64,000 nucleotides of DNA from QAMH01 sp900556425 (GCA_902475535.1 CABRZR010000001.1:1-64000), one strand, 5' to 3'; counted from the stretch's first letter, positions 16,501 to 31,500 are shown. A program made the numbers and translations. The notes: generated from the sequence alone by a model not told the origin.

Positions 16501-19500
16501 GATCGTCGCATCGCCAACCATGTCGACGGTGCCATCCTGCTTGAACGGGAAGAAGTCGCCATCGCCGTCGACACCCCAACGCGTCACGTAGTACGGCGTG
16601 TTGTCGTTGGCGCGCCACACCGCGCGCAGCATGACCTTGGCGTTGGTGGGCATGATGTAGATGACCTTATCGGCATCGATGAAGGTGAACGTGAAGCTCG
16701 CCGGGTCGTAGGCGGAAATCACGGCAGTCCACTCGGCGCCGCCATTGGCGATGTAGCCGGTCTTGCCGGCAGCCAGCGTGCGGCACGAGTCCTGCGAGGC
16801 CGCGCCCTTGGCGGTGTCCTTGCCGGCGGCCATGAGGCCGTTCTTGTCGATGGCCCAGCCCACGAGCGTGTAGCCCGGACGTTTCACGTCGGCGTTGGTG
16901 GGCAGCGTGAAGCTGGACTCGGTGGAGTGCTGCTTGCCGGAGTACTGCGACTCCTTGCCCGGCTCCCAGGTGCCGTCGCCGACGTTGAGGTCGAGCACGC
17001 GATCCTTGAGCGGGAAGTAGTAGACGACGAGGTGCATGCTGCCGTCGCCCGCGATGCGCCACTCGCTCTTGACCGTTGCGCCGGTCACGCCGGAGCCGTC
17101 CTTCTTGGGAACGCTGTCGCTCTTGCCGTTGGCGATGGTGTAGTAGCCGGCCAGAGCACCGTAGGCGTTGGTGTTCCAGGGCTTGGGGCCAGCCGTGGCA
17201 CCGGCAGTCGCGAGCTCGTCGGTGACGCCGGTGAAGCGCAGCGGATCGACAGCGGCGAGGTCATTGCCGGCAGCGTCGATCGGCACGAGGTCGCCGTCGC
17301 CGGTGATCTTGTAGCGGTCGACGTAGAAGACGGTATCGGACTTGGCGCGCCAGGTGGCGTAGAGCGTGATGCTCGCATCGGTCGGGGCGAGATAGAGGGT
17401 CTGTCCCCCTATCACCACCGCGGTGAATGCGGCGCCCTTGTCGGAGGTGCGCTTGGTGTTTGCCTTGGCCGCGTCAGCCGCCGCCTGCGAGGCGAGACCC
17501 GTGGAGGTGCCGACGTTGACGGTGGTGGCCGTGGCGGCGCCATCGACCTTCACGTTGTAAGTCGGGACATTGGACCAGCCGGCCAGGTCGTAGCCCGTGC
17601 GATCGGCGGCGGAGGAGATCTCGACGGTCTCGTCGGTGTAGACCTGCATCGTGGGGTCAGCACCCGTGCTCACGCCACTACCGAAGTTGAAGGTGATGGT
17701 GTTGAGCAGCGGCTTGAAGTACAGCACGAGCACCGTCTTGCCGTCGCCGGTGATGATGGCGCGGGCATCGGTGGTGAACGCGGTGGCAACGCCGTGGAGC
17801 GTGACCGTTTCACCGTCGGCGGCGAAGGCGTAACCGGCGAAGCTGAACGCGGAGTCATCGTTGCGGTAGGAGACGCCGGCCTCGGCGGCATCGGCCCAGG
17901 CCTCCTCGTCGGTGATGCCGACGTGCTTCACGACATGACCCGCGTCGGCGGTCGCACTCGTCACGAGCTTGCCGTTGGCATCGCGCACGAGCTTGCCGTC
18001 GGAGGTGACCGCGTAGCGCGTGCCATCGCCGGAAACGACCCAGCGCTCGACAAGGTACTCGGTGTTGTCATTTGCGCGCCAGGTGGCGAACAGCGTCACG
18101 TCACCCGTCGGCATGATGTAAAGGGTCTGTCCCCCATTTACCACGGCGGTGAAGACCTTGCCGGTGATGGCGTTGCGGGTCGTGTCGGCACTGATGCTCG
18201 TGAAGGCGTTCTGCGACTTGATGCCCTTGAGGTTCGAGATGATCGTGGCGGCATCGACGCTGGTCACGTACTGGCTGTTCGTCCAGCCCTTGAGCGTGTA
18301 GCCGCTACGCGTGACCTCCGTGGTGGGCAGCGTGTAGCTCTGGTCGGCATAGAGCGTGACCTGCGCGGGCGTGGCGCTCAAGTTGGGGATGCTCGCGTCG
18401 CCGATGTAGTACGTGATGGTGTACTGCTTGGGCGCGAAGTAGAGCACGAGCTTGGTGGAGCCGTCGCCGGCAATCTGGAGCGTGGCGATGGTCTTGAACG
18501 TGGTCTGGCCGTTCTTCGCGGTGACGAAGTTGCCCTCGCCCGTGTAGGTGTAGCCGGTGATGCTGAGATTCTGATCGGCGTGATGATACGCGATGCTGGC
18601 GTCGAAGCCTGCTAGGGCGCTATCGGCAAAAGCAAACTCGTCGGTCGTGCCGATATACTCGATGCGATGGGCGGCATCGGCAGTCGTGCTGCTGACGAGC
18701 ATGCCGTTGGCATCGCGCTCGAGCGTGCCGTCGGCCTTGAGGGCGTAGCGCGTGCCATCGCCGGAGACGGCCCAGCGCTCGACCGTGTACCTCGTGTCGT
18801 TATTCGCATACCAGACGGCATAGAGGGTCTGTCCCCTTGTTGGCATCTTGTAGCCCGGGGTGACGAAGACGTAGGTCTTGCCGTCGGCGGTCGTGGCGAC
18901 GGTGATCCAGTTGGCGCCACCATTGGCCGTGTCGTTGCCGGTGATGGCGGCCAGCTGTCCTGCCTTCACCTGCGAGGCGAGGCCCTTGATGTGGTCACCC
19001 AGACCGGCGTCGGGATTGGTGGTCGACCAGCCCACGAGCGTGTAGCCCGGGCGGCTGATGTTGGCGTTGGTCGGCAGGTCGAAGTTCGACTCGGTGAGAT
19101 GCTCGGGGTTCCAGGTGAAGCCGGAGTTCCAGGTACCGCCACTCGTCTCGAGCTGCAGCTGGAGCTTCTGCGCGAAGTAGTTAAGCGTGATGCGCATGGT
19201 GCCGTCAGGCGCGATGGCCTTCGTGGCGGTGCTGGGCTTTGGCGTCGTGCCATCGTAGCCGTAACCGGTGAAGTCGCCGTTGTAGCGCGCGTCACCCGCC
19301 GTCGTGTTGAACGGTGCGGCCGTGTACTCCTTGTCGGTCATGCCGCGGAAGGTCTCGGTGATGGTGGTCTTGGCGGTGGTGTTGCCCTCCCAGCGCACGT
19401 GATCGACGTAGTAGACCGTGTCGTCGTTGGCGCGCCAGATGGCGTAAAGGGTCTGTCCCCCACTTCCCATCGTGAAGATCTTGAGGAGGTCTTCGAAGGT

Positions 19501-22500
19501 GTTCTCGACGTAAGCGTAGGTGTAACCCGCAAGCGAGGTGCCCGTCTTGTCGGCCCTGATGAGCGTCGTGACGCGGATCCAGCTCGGGTCGGCGCCAGAA
19601 CCGATGAGCATATCCCAAAAGTCCTGCGAGGCCTGGCCCTTGGCAGTCGCCGTGTCCGGGTTGGTCGACCAGCCCATGAGCGTGTAGCCCGGTCGGCTCG
19701 CAGCCAGGTAACCGAACATCACGTGCTGCGACTCGGTGTCATAGCTGATGGTCTTGACACTGCCGCTGTTGGTGCCGCTCGTATTGATCCAGGTGCCCAT
19801 GTTGCCGAGGTCAAGCTTGAGGTCGAAGCTCTTCGGGAGATACCAGAGCGTGAACCTCGCCGTGCCATCGGGGCTGATGTTGCCGTACGCACTGGTCGAA
19901 ACCGTCTGGGCGATGTTGCTGGTGCCGATGTAGGTCTCGCTCGCGCCGGCAGCCAGGAAGCGGTAACCCTCGGGAACGGCGATGTTGAGATAGGTGATGC
20001 CGTCCTTGTACTCGGTCTTGTCGGCGTCGAAGCGCACCTCGGTGTCGGCATAACCCTGGTAGGTCACCGTATCGAGCTCGACCTTGTCGCCATGGCCGGT
20101 GAGCTTCCAGCGGTTGACCGTGTAGTCGATGAGTTTGGGCGTCCACACGGCGCGCAGGGTGATATCGCCAGTCGGCGTGAGATAGGTGAAGTTGGTGCCA
20201 TCCTTGAAGAAGAGCTTGAGGTAGGTGCCCTTACCGGTGTTCTGACCCTCGAGCCAGGTGACGATCTGCTGGGCCGTGTAACCCATCGCGTCATTTACAG
20301 GGTCTGTCCCCTTCTTGTCGGAGATGGTCCAACCGAGGAAGTCATAGCCCGGGCGCGTGGGCGCGGGAACGGTCGACAGGTCGAAGCTGTCATCGGTGTA
20401 GTGCTTCTGCGTGATGAAGTTGGTGTTCTCGGTCGCGTCGAGCGTGCCGCCGGTGATGGTGCCGAGCGAGCCGGTCTCGAAGCGAATGGTGTTCTCGTTG
20501 GCGCGGTAGAACAGATAGAAGACCGTCTTGCCGTCAGCGCTGATGGTCTTCACGGCGTAGGTCGTGCCCGTGGCGCTTTCGATCGTGAAGCTCGCGTTGT
20601 TGAGCAGGTAGGTGTAGCCGGCAATGGTGCGCATGTAGCCGCCGATGGTGTCGAGGTCGAAGACGACGTCGGACTTGCCGTTGTTGTAGGTGACGCGCCA
20701 GGCGGCGTTGGTGGTATCGGAGGCATCGGCGCTCGTGTTGGGCGTGCCGGTGATGAGGGCACCGTTGCTATCGCGACGCACGGTGCCGTCGGGATTGAGC
20801 GGCGAGAAGGTGCCATCACCGGTGATGAGCCAGTGCTCGACGTAGTAGACGATGTCGCTGCGCGGCGTCCAGACCGCGTAGAGCGTCTTGTCGGTAACGG
20901 GCATGAGGTAGGTCGCGCCATTGAGATAGTAGAGCGGGCGACCGGAGGGGTCTGTCCCCAACGTGCCAAGCCAGGCGATGACGGCTTCGGCCTCGGCGCC
21001 CAGGGCATCGGCGATGTTCTTGACCGTGACGGCCGTGGAATCATCCGCCGAGACGATCTTGCCAGCAGCATCAACGCCGTAGCTGGCGATGGTCGTCCAA
21101 CCCTTGAGCACGTAGCCCGGGCGGCTCACGGTGAGCTTCTCGCCATCGGCGGCCGCAGGCAGCTTGAACGTATGATCGGCACGATGCGTGACGTCGGCTG
21201 AAATTCCGGGGTCTGTCCCCCCATTGCCACCAGCGGAGATGGTGCCGTGGGAGCCCGGATCGTAGGTAAGGGTCAGATTCTTGGCGACGTAGTAGAGCTT
21301 GAGGACGAGCGTGCCGTCGGGTGCGACGTAGATACCGCTGGCGAGCATGCCGTCCGTCCACGGGCCCTTGCCGTTGATGGCGGAGATGCTGCCCAGCGCG
21401 TACTCGTAACCCGCGATGGTCCAGGGGTTGTAGGTCGTGTACGTACCCACAACCGCGTCGGTGGGGACAGACCCCATGACGTAGATGTGCGAGTCGGAGA
21501 GCACCGTGCCGTCGGTGTACTCGACACGGATGCCGGTCGGGCTGCTCACGAGCACGCCATCGGCGCCGCGCACGAGGTTGCCGCTCGCGTCGATCGCGTA
21601 GAGCGTGCCGTCGCCGGAAATGGCCCAGTGCTCGACCGTGTACTTCACGACGAGCGGCTTGTAGTAGATGTAGATGGCCGTCTTGCCCTTGTTGGTGCCG
21701 TCGAAGGCGCCGCCCCACTCGATGAGCACGTTGGCGGCCGTCGTGACCGTCTTGATCGTGCCGTCGGCGGCGGTGTAGGTGTAGGACTGCAGGTCGGCGA
21801 TGGCCTCGTAGCCAACATAGCTATTGGCGGTAATCTGGGCGGTCAGGCCCGTCGTGCCGCGGACGATCTCGCCCACGCCATCGGCAACCTTGGTGGAGCC
21901 GATGTAGTACTCGAGCGTGCCGTCGCCGCGCACCTTCACGTGATAGACGACGTAGGCGGTCTCGAGGCCCTGCCAGAGCGGCCTGAGAACAACCTCGCCG
22001 ATGGGCATGGTGTAGGTGAGCTCGGTAACCGTATCCGAGTACATCATCGCATGCTCGACGTCATTGCCGACCATCCAACCCACGAGCTTGTAGCCCTCAC
22101 GCGTCAGCTCGTTGGGCTTGGGAAGCGTGATCGTGGCGTCGGCGCCGAAGTGGCGATACCAGGTGTCGGTCTTGCTGGCGAGCGTGCCCTCCTGCGTCTG
22201 CGCGTTGTTGAAGAGGGTGTCGGACCAAGTGCCCTGCGAAGGCTCGAGCGCGAGCGTGAAGTTGCCCGGCGTGTAGAAGAGCTTGAGCACGAGGCTACCA
22301 TTACCGGAGATGACGCCGGTGGTGATGGTGCCGGCGTAGGTGCCGTCATAGGTGTAGGCGAAGATCGTGGAGCCATCGAGCGCGGTGGTCGGGTACACGT
22401 TATCGACGTTGTCGATGGTGTAGTACCAGCCGTTCTTGAAGTACTGGCCCGTGTGGCCGTCCATGTCGCTCTCGGATGCGGTGACGTTGACGTTGGCATC

Positions 22501-25500
22501 GGTGAGGCCCTTGTACGGGATGCGCGCGGCAGCCTCGGCTGCGGCGATCTGCTCCGGCGTCAGGTTGCTGCCGTTGATGATGACGAGCTGGTCGCCAACC
22601 TTGACGTCGTTACCGTTTGCATCGACGAGGATGATGTTGCCGTCACCGTCGACACGGTAGCGATTCACGCCGTAATCGACCTCGACGGCCCTGAAGATGA
22701 ACACGAGCTTGGTGGTGCCGTCCGCGTTGACGATGGCGTGCGCGATCGTGTTGGTGGGCATGCCGCTGAAGCTCAGGGCCTCCTCGGTGGAAACGACCCA
22801 GCGATAGCCGGCAAGGCCGAACTCGGTGGTGAGCGAGCCGTCGTAGTTCTCGCCGCTCGTGCCGCTCTGGGCCGGACGCTGTGCGAGCGTATCGGTGTCC
22901 TCGTCGGCCACGCCGTTGTTGTAGATCTTGGTGCCGACGAGCTCCATGGTGCCGTCGCCCTTGACCTTGTAGATGTCGGCCGTATACGTGGTGGAGCCCG
23001 TGGGAGTCCAGACGGCGTACAGCGTCATCGACAGAACGCCGATCTTGAAGGACGCGCCCTGGCCGTAGAAGGTCTTGCCCATGTGGTTGGCGATGTCGGC
23101 ATTGAGGGTCTGTCCCCAATGCGCCGCAAAATCAGGGTCTGTCCCCAACGTGCCAAGCCAGGCGGCGAGGCGCTGGGCCTCGTAGCCCTTGGCGTCGCTG
23201 ATGGCCTTGGCACCGGCGGCGTCGGCACCCACGAGGGCGAAGCTGGCGGCATCGGTACCCGTGTAGTGGCTTGCCACGGTCCAACCAACGAGCGTGTAGC
23301 CGTCGCGCTCCACGATCGGGCCCTCGGTGGCCTCAATCGGCAGCGTGAACGTGGACTCGGAGCTGTGGTTCTTCTGGAAGGTGACCGTCGTGGCCTCGCT
23401 ACCGGTGTTGTAGACGAGGTTGAGCGTATCGGCCACGTAGAAGAGCTTGAGGAGCAGGGTACCGTCGGCAAGGATGGTGCCCTGGGCGATGGTCTTGTAG
23501 GTCACGCCGTTGATGACCTGCTCGAAGGTCTCGTCATAGGTGTAGCCGATGAAGTTGGGATTCTCGGCAGCCGAGAGGTTGAGATGCGCGTAGGTGAAGC
23601 CGGCCGACGCGCTGATGCCAGCGGGACGATCGACGGAAAGCGTCGAGGAGGTCTTGCCCCAACCCTTCACCTTGTTGGTGGCGGCACCGGTACTCGTGCC
23701 GTCAATCCAGACGGGGACGCTGCTTCCGGCGATGAACTCGGCGTAATCCTTGCCGGCAGCGGCTTCGAAGCCGTTGAAGGGCAGGACCTTGCCATCACCA
23801 GTGTAGCGATAGAACTCGACGGTGTAGAGCACGTCGATGGGGATGTAGAACTGGATGATCTTCGTCGAGCCATCGCCCGCGATAACGGCGGTCGGGATGG
23901 CGGCATTGGGCCAATCTCCCGCACCCGAGATCGTCGAGGGAACGAACGAGTTGTCGAGCGTGTAGCCCAGCGGGTTGGAGGAGGCGGGCGTGACGGAGGT
24001 GTCGGTCGTGCCCGTCAGGGTCTTCACGTCAACCTTGGTGAGCAGCTTGCCGTCGGCACTGGCAATCCAGCGCTCGACCGTGTACGTGGTGTTGGTGTTG
24101 GCCGTGTAGTAGAGCTTGAGCACGAGGCTGCCGTTGCCGGCGATGACACCCTGGGCGATGGTCACGTAGGACTGGCCGGGATAGGCGGTCTGGCCGTTTG
24201 CCACGAAGGTGTAGCCGGGATAGGTCTGCGCGATGCCCGTGACCGTCTCGCCGGTGATGCCGGTGAGGTTCTCGGTGAGCTCGACCTTCTCGGTGATGGT
24301 CGTGCCGTCGTTCACGAGCTTGATGTGCTCGACCGTGTAGGCCGTGTTGGTGTTGGCCTGCCACACGGCGATGAGCACGGCGCCGTTAGGCGGCAGCACG
24401 AAGGAGGTACCGCAGGCGAAGTACTGCCTGCCGCCATTGGGATCGGTGCCACCCACGATGGGATTGGCGGCAAGTGCCGCGTTGAGGCTCTCGAGCCAGG
24501 CAACGATGTCGCGCGAGCGCTGGCCCGTCGCATCGGCGATGTTGTAGCGGCTACCGGCGGTGATCTGACCGTTCACGATGTCATAGGTCGTGATGGTCGT
24601 CCAACCGGCAAGCGTGTAGCCGTCGCGCGTCGCGGAATTGCGACTCGGCACGGTGAGCGTCTTCTCGGTGGGGATGGTGCTATCGACACCCTGCGTCTTG
24701 TCGGCATTCCAGGTGGCGTTGTAGAAGGCCTCGCTGTCGTTCCACTTACCGGCACCGGTGTTGAGCGTGATGCTCTGGGCCGTGGGCTCGTAGTAGAGCT
24801 TCAGGACGAGAGTGCCGTCGGCAAGGACGGTGCCGGTAAGGATCTCGGAAAGGGTCTGTCCCCCAATTGTCGCGCTGAAGCCGGCTTTGTAGGCGTAGCC
24901 GGTGAAGGCGCCATTGGCCGCAGCGTCGAGGGCGACGGCCGTTGCCGGGTCATCGGTGATGCCGTGGAATGTCTCGGTGATGACCTCCTTGAGGGTATTG
25001 TCGCCGGTGACACGATAATGCTCGACGGTGTAGACGCTGTCGTTGCGCGCCTTCCAGACCGCGTAGAGCGTGACGTTGACAGCGCCGATGGTGTAGTTGC
25101 AGTCGCCGCTCGCGAGGATGAGCGTGATGTCACTGCCGTTGTAGCTGAAGAGCAGGTTGCCGTTGGCGTCGACATGGGTCAGGTCGGCACCGGCCAGGGC
25201 GGCCAGCAGCGCATCGGCAAGCGTGATCGAGGCGGTACCTTTCGTGTTCTTGCCGTCGGGGATGGAGGCCCAGCCGACGAAGTCGTAACCCGGACGCTCG
25301 ACGAGCGTGGAAAGCTTGACCGTGCGGTCGGCCTTGTACTTATCGGCATTGTGCTCCTGGCCAGACCAGGCACCAAAGCTGCCGAGGTCGAGGTTGAGCG
25401 TGACGTCCTGCGCCTCGTAGAAGATCTTGAGGATCGTGGAGCCGTCGGAGGCGATGTCGGTCTTGTAGAGCGACCTCTGGCCCCTCAGGTTGAAGTCGTC

Positions 25501-28500
25501 CTTGCGCAGGTAGCCATCGAAGGTGGCGGCAAGGTCAGCGGCGCTTACCTCGACCGGACCGTCGACCAGGCCCTGATGCGTCTCCTCCTTGGCAAGTACG
25601 AAGGTCTCGTTGCCCGTGAACTTGAACCACTGGACCTTGTAGTCGATCATCTGCGCCTCGTAGTAGAGCTTGAGGACCGTGGTGCCGTCGGCGTTGATGT
25701 TGAGGGAGGCGATGGCGTTGTAGACCTTGCCGTCCTTATCGGTGACCGTGTCGGCAAGCTGGTAGAACGTGGTGCCGAAGCGGTTCACGTCATCGGCCGG
25801 GACACCGTCGATGATGCCCGTGGAGACCAGGCCCGCCTTGGCAAGCGTGTCGGTCATGCCCACATACTCGACGGTGCTGTCGAGAACCACGGTGCCGTCG
25901 CCACGATGCTTGTAGTACTCGACCGTGTACTTGGTGTCATTGCGGGGCAGCCACACCGGATAGAGCGTGGTGGCGCCGCGCGGCATCGTGAAGGTCGTGG
26001 TGAAGAACTTGCCACCCAGCGACGCAAGCCACGTCTGCAGGTCGATGGCCGTCTGGCCACCGGCAACGCCGATGCGGCTATCGCCGTCGCTGCCCTCGGC
26101 AAAGGAACCGGCATCGGTGCCCGTGTAGAAGCCAACCGTGGTCCAACCGGCCAGGGTGTAGCCGGGACGACGCAGGTTGGTGCCCGTGGGAAGTGTCACG
26201 GTCTCGTTGGGCATGTACATGGCAGACGGATCGACGTCGTTGTACCAGCTGCCCACGGTGCTGCCATCGGCACCCGTACCGGGGTCGAAGGTGAGCTGCG
26301 AGCGAACCGCGTAGTAGTAGAGCGTGAGCACGAGGCTGTTGTCGGCGGCAATGGAGCCCTGGGCCACGGTCGTGACCTTGGTCTCGGCGGCATCACCCAG
26401 GCGGGTCATGTTGCCATGGGGCAGGAACTCGAAGCCGGGGATGGCGACGTTGTCGTTGGCATTGGTGTTGGGGCTGGACGCGACCTCCTCGGGGGTAGCG
26501 GCAGCATTTGCCATGGCATCGGCCTTGCCGTTGGTGTGCACGATGAAGTGCGGCGTGGCAAAGGCCGGCAGGTGGTAGGTGACCCCATCCACGGTGGAGA
26601 CGATGCAGCCATTGCCGTCGATGGAGTTGATGCCGAAGGTCGTGTCAATGGCACCAGCCGCATCAATGGGCAGAACCGCGCCGTTGGCGGCGATGGACCA
26701 GTAACGGTACTGGACCGTATGGATGGTCACGTCCTCGTAGACGTCCTCCATCACCATCTGGCCATCCTTGTAGATGATATTGCCGTTCTCATCGCGAGCG
26801 GGCTGCTGGACGGCATCGCCATTCTCGTCGAGAACCTGACGATGCTCGACGGTCGTGATGATGTACTCGTTGCCATCCGGGTCGAGCCACGCAACCGGGT
26901 TGCCGTCGGCATCGCGCTGGACGAGCCTCCCGTCTTCGGTGGGCTCGAGCGCGATGGCGAAGTTGAGGTTGCCATTCTCGTCAACGGCGACGAGCTTGCC
27001 GTCACCAGTGGCAGCCCAGCGGACGACACGGTACTCGGTGCTGTTGGTGGGCTCGTAGTAGAGCTTGAGGTGCAGTGCACCGGTGGTGTCTCCCGCCCTG
27101 TTGCCGGACCAACCCGTGACGACACCGGAAGTGTCGCTCGTGTAGGGAGTGCCACCGACCTCGATCGAGGCAACGTAGCGATAGCCCGTCGGGACGTTGT
27201 ATTCCCTCTGGTCATCGGTCACCATGACGGTTTCGCCGGTGGTAGCCGTGAAGATCGTGGAATCGTAGAACTCGATGGTGCCATCACCGCGCACCTTGTA
27301 GTAGTCGATGAAGTAATCGGCATCGCCCGGTGTCCAGACGGCGTAGAGCGTCTGGGCTGCGTTGCCGGTGACGAAGCTGGCGCCAGGAGCGTACGTGGTG
27401 CCAAGACCGTCGGCCTGGGTGTTCCATCCGCCAAAGACATAGCCAAAGCGGTAGAGCGTGGTCGCATCAGGCAGCGTCACCGTCGTGCCGGTGCGCGGCG
27501 CGGGCTTGGGCGACTGGTCGGCAATGACCCAGCCGGCGTTGCCCTTGGCCTCGTCGCCGGCGGCGTTAACGTCGTAGATGAGGTCGTTTTGCTGCGCATC
27601 GAAGACGAGCGTGAGCTTGAGTGCGCCGCCCGCACCGATGATGCCGGTCGGCGTCGAGGTATACGTCTTGCCGTCGATGACGACACTGAAGGTGGCGTTA
27701 TAGGCATAACCGGTGATGGCGTCGGCCGCGATCTTGGCAAGGCAGTTGTTGTAGTAGACGAGCGCCGTGTCGGTGCCAGCCTGGTCGACGTAGATACGCG
27801 TGTTGGCATAACCCTTGAACAGCAGCACGTTGGTGGCAGCGCCATCCGGATCGGCCGGCAGAGACTCGTCGTAGACGGCTACGCCGGTGACGCTCGTCGC
27901 GTTGGCCTTGAAGGCGTTGATGGGCTCGATGAGGCCGGTGCCCGTGTAGCGCAGGAACTCGACCGTGTACTCGGTGTCGGCGGTGACGTCGAAGTAGAGC
28001 TGGATGGTGGCAAGGCCATCGGGCGTGACGAGGGCCGACTCGATGCTGGCGGGAGCCGTGCTACCCGGGGCGCGGTAGAACTGACCGGTGATGACCTTGT
28101 CGGCATCGGTGGCCTCGGCCATGGTATGCGTAGGCGCGGTACGGTTCTCCGAATCGATGAGGGTAACCGAACCATCGCGGGCCACACTGTAGCGGTTGAC
28201 GAAGTAGTTGGTGAGCGTCGGCGTCCAGACGGCGTAGAGGTTCACGTCACGGGCCGGCATCTTGAAGAGGTCGCCTGCGGCGTAGTAGTTGCCGGCAGCC
28301 AGCGCGCCGAGCCAGGTAATGACATCGAGGGCCTCCTGGCCACGGGCGTTCACGATTTCCTTGACGTCGAGGCCGTCGATGCCTGCCGTGACGATGGTGC
28401 CATCGGCACGCACGGAGTACGTCTCGACGGTGGTCCAGCCCAGCAGCTCGTAGCCGGTGCGCGTGACGACGGCGAGCGTCTCGTTCTTGGGCAGGTTGAG

Positions 28501-31500
28501 CTCGTAGCCAAACTGCGTGGCCGGCGAGGAGTCGCCCGCGCCAACCCACTTGCCCGCATCCGGGTCAGTGGGATCGCCGGTGACGTAGGTGAGCTCGTAG
28601 GTATTAGGCTCGAAGTAGATGACGAGCTCGAGGGTCTGGTTGCCGATCATGCCGGAAGCGACGGTCAGGTAGGTCTGGCCGTTGACGGTGAAGCTCACGC
28701 CATCGCCCAGGTAGCTATAACCGGCAGGCGGGTTGGAAGCGTAGGCATGGTAGATGTAGCCGGCGGTGGCACTGGCACCCGTGGCATCGACGATGACGTT
28801 GGAGCCGACGGCACCGATATGCTTGTAGCCCTCGAGCAGCGCGTCGCCGGCGGCAAGCTCGTTGCCGTACTCGTCGACCTGGATGGCGTTGCCCATGCCG
28901 TCGACCTTGAAGATCTTCACGACGTAGTCGCCGGACACGGGAACGAACACGTGCACGAGCCTGAGCTTTCCATCACCGCTAATGATGCCAGTGAGAACCT
29001 CGTCGATCTTGAAGTTGGGATCGCCATCCCACAGGCCGATGATGTAGTCGGCGGTGGGAACCTGATAGCCCTCGGGAGCAACCGGGACGGTCGTGACGGA
29101 CTCGCCGGTGGTACCCGTGCCCGTGAGGTTGGGCAGCTTGGTGATGGTGCCATCGGCATTGAGCTGGTAGCGCTCGATGGTGTAGGGCGTGTCCGTGTTG
29201 GCAACCCAGACGGCATAGAGCGTGATGTCATCGGTGCCGATGGCGATGGTAGCGCCAGGAGCATGGACGACCGCGCCACCGTTTTCGGTAGCCCAACCCA
29301 TGAAGGTGTAGCCGGGGTTGCGCAGGTGGTTGGTAGTGGGCAGCGTGGTCTCGGTCTCGCTGCGCAGCAGCGTCGAGCCAAACGCCGAGTAGCCCGGTGC
29401 CCAGTTGCCCGCGCCGGCTCCCGTATCGGGAACGAGTGTGAGCGTGTGGTAGTCGGCCTCGTAGTAGAGGTTGAGGACGAGCGTGCCATTGCCAAGCACC
29501 ACGCCGGTGTCGACGCTGGGATACATCTCGCGATGGGCGCTCGGCAGGATGTACGTGTAGCCGGGGATGGAAGGCGCCACGGCCGTGACCCTCACACCCG
29601 TGAAGTCATAGAAGGTCTGGCTCGGTGCCGCGGGAGCCTTGTATGCCAAGGGATCGCTCTGGCCGAGGGCGGAACCCGGAATCTTCCAGTAGTTGACGAC
29701 GTACTGAACCTGGATGGCCTGGAAGACGTGGACGAGAACCAGCTTGCCGTCACCGGTGACGATGCCGGAGAGCTTGGTGGTGAACGTCGTCGGCAGGCCG
29801 GCCATGGTGCCGGAAGCGCCGGTGCCATCGGGGACAAGCTGGTAGCCGGCGGGCACGTTGGGCGTCGTGCTGACCAGGTCATCGGTGTAGCCAGTATAGC
29901 TCTCGCCGGTGAGCTGGGTGAACACGCCGTTGCCGTCAAGCTGGTAGCGATAGACGACGTAGGGCGTGTCGGAGTTGGCGGTGTAGTAGAGCTTGAGGAC
30001 GAGTGCCGGATTGACCATGACGACGCCGGTGGAAACCTCGCCGCTATGACCCGGTGCGTAGGTGTAGCCAGCCCACAGCGCATTGGTGGCCGTGTCGATG
30101 GGCACGGCGTTGACGATGGTGCCCGCGTAGTCCGAATCGGTATCGGTCTTGACGAGGGTCACGTTCCCGTAGCGATCGACCTTGTAATGCTGAATCGTGT
30201 AGTCGATGGGCAGCGCGACGAAGATTGCCTTGTAGGTGGTCGCGACAAAGACGCCGTCAGCGTTGCGCGGCGGGACGAGGTGCGCGGGCGCCTTGTTGGT
30301 CGCATCGTACATGACGACGTTGCCGTCGGCGTCTTCCCAATGGTCAAAGGCGTAGCCAGGGTTGGCGGTGGCAAGCGAACCCGCCGGCGTGCCCGTGGCA
30401 GGCAGCACATCTTCGCTTCCGAGCGAGACGCTACCACCGGTGCCGGCGACATAGCTGATGGTGACCTTGGGGAGCTCGATGAAGATCGCCGTGAAGGCGT
30501 AGACGGTCTTCTCGACCCAGCCCCCATCGGGCACGGACGGGATGAAGAGCGAGGAAATCCCAATGTTGGTCTGGTCATCGGGGTTGTCGCCAACCTGCCA
30601 ATGGCTGAACTGGTACCCAGGTGCCGCGATGGGCGTGGAGCCAAGCGGATCGGGAATCGGGCTCACCGTGATGTCGATCTGCTCGCTGCCGAGCGTGACG
30701 GAGCCACCGGTACCCGCGTTGTAGATGATGGTCGGGTTGGTGAGCGCGTTATTGGTGTAGAAGAGCTTGAGCGCGAGGCTGCCGTCGGCGGCGATGATGC
30801 CCGTGAGCGTGGAGGCCGAAGCGCTGAAGCTATGGCCGGCAAAGACGGGGATGATCGTGATGCCGCCAGGCAGCGTGATGACGCCATCAGCGGGAACGCC
30901 GGAGATGGCACCGCCGTCGCTCGTGTCACCGGTGATCGTGAGCACGAGGTCGGTGGAACCGGTCGCATTGATGGTAGCGCTCGCATCCTTGCTGAAGACG
31001 CCGTTGGCATCCTGCAGCCAGTACTCGATGACGAACGGCGTGTCGGTCTTGGGGATGACGCGCACGGTGTAGGTAGCGGCGGTGTACATGCCGTCGGCAC
31101 CGCGGCTCGGCGTGAAGCTGTCACCACTTGCCACCTTGTTGCCAGCCGCGTCGTACCAGCCCTCGATCACGTAGCCAGCGGAGACGTGGGCGACGTTGGT
31201 CTTGGGATTGCCGGAAACGGGCGGTACGGCCTCGGTCGCGAAATCGACCCAGACGACGTTGCTGTTGGAGACGGTGTAGTCGATGGTGACGCTCTCGAGC
31301 TCGGCAAAGACCGCATAGTAGGTATGGGCCTCGTAGCGACCACTTACAAGGTCACGACCGACGAGCAGCGAGGCGTTGGTGGAAACCTCGTTGCCATTCT
31401 CGTCCACCCAGCGCACGAAGCGATAGCCATCAAAGGCGTTGGCGGTAAGGGTGAACGGGCCGGCGTAGAGCATGTTGGAGAGGTTGGCCGGATCGAGCGC

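Larger units (their letters stand above)
14400..31100 (-). other. Composite MucBP-like + InlB-B repeat array of the giant protein
   Basis: Boundaries are approximate. Repeating pairs of about 150-220 aa: a MucBP-like half (YTVEHY-x-V, GDGT, TDE, GY-x-Y, LVLKLYY) followed by an InlB-B-like half (LPTNAD, RPGYTLVGW, a linker, then TLYAVW and N-DTxY). The second half is longer than a classical InlB-B repeat because of a variable loop. The REP insertions in the giant gene are all in this part. Confidence 0.75.
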
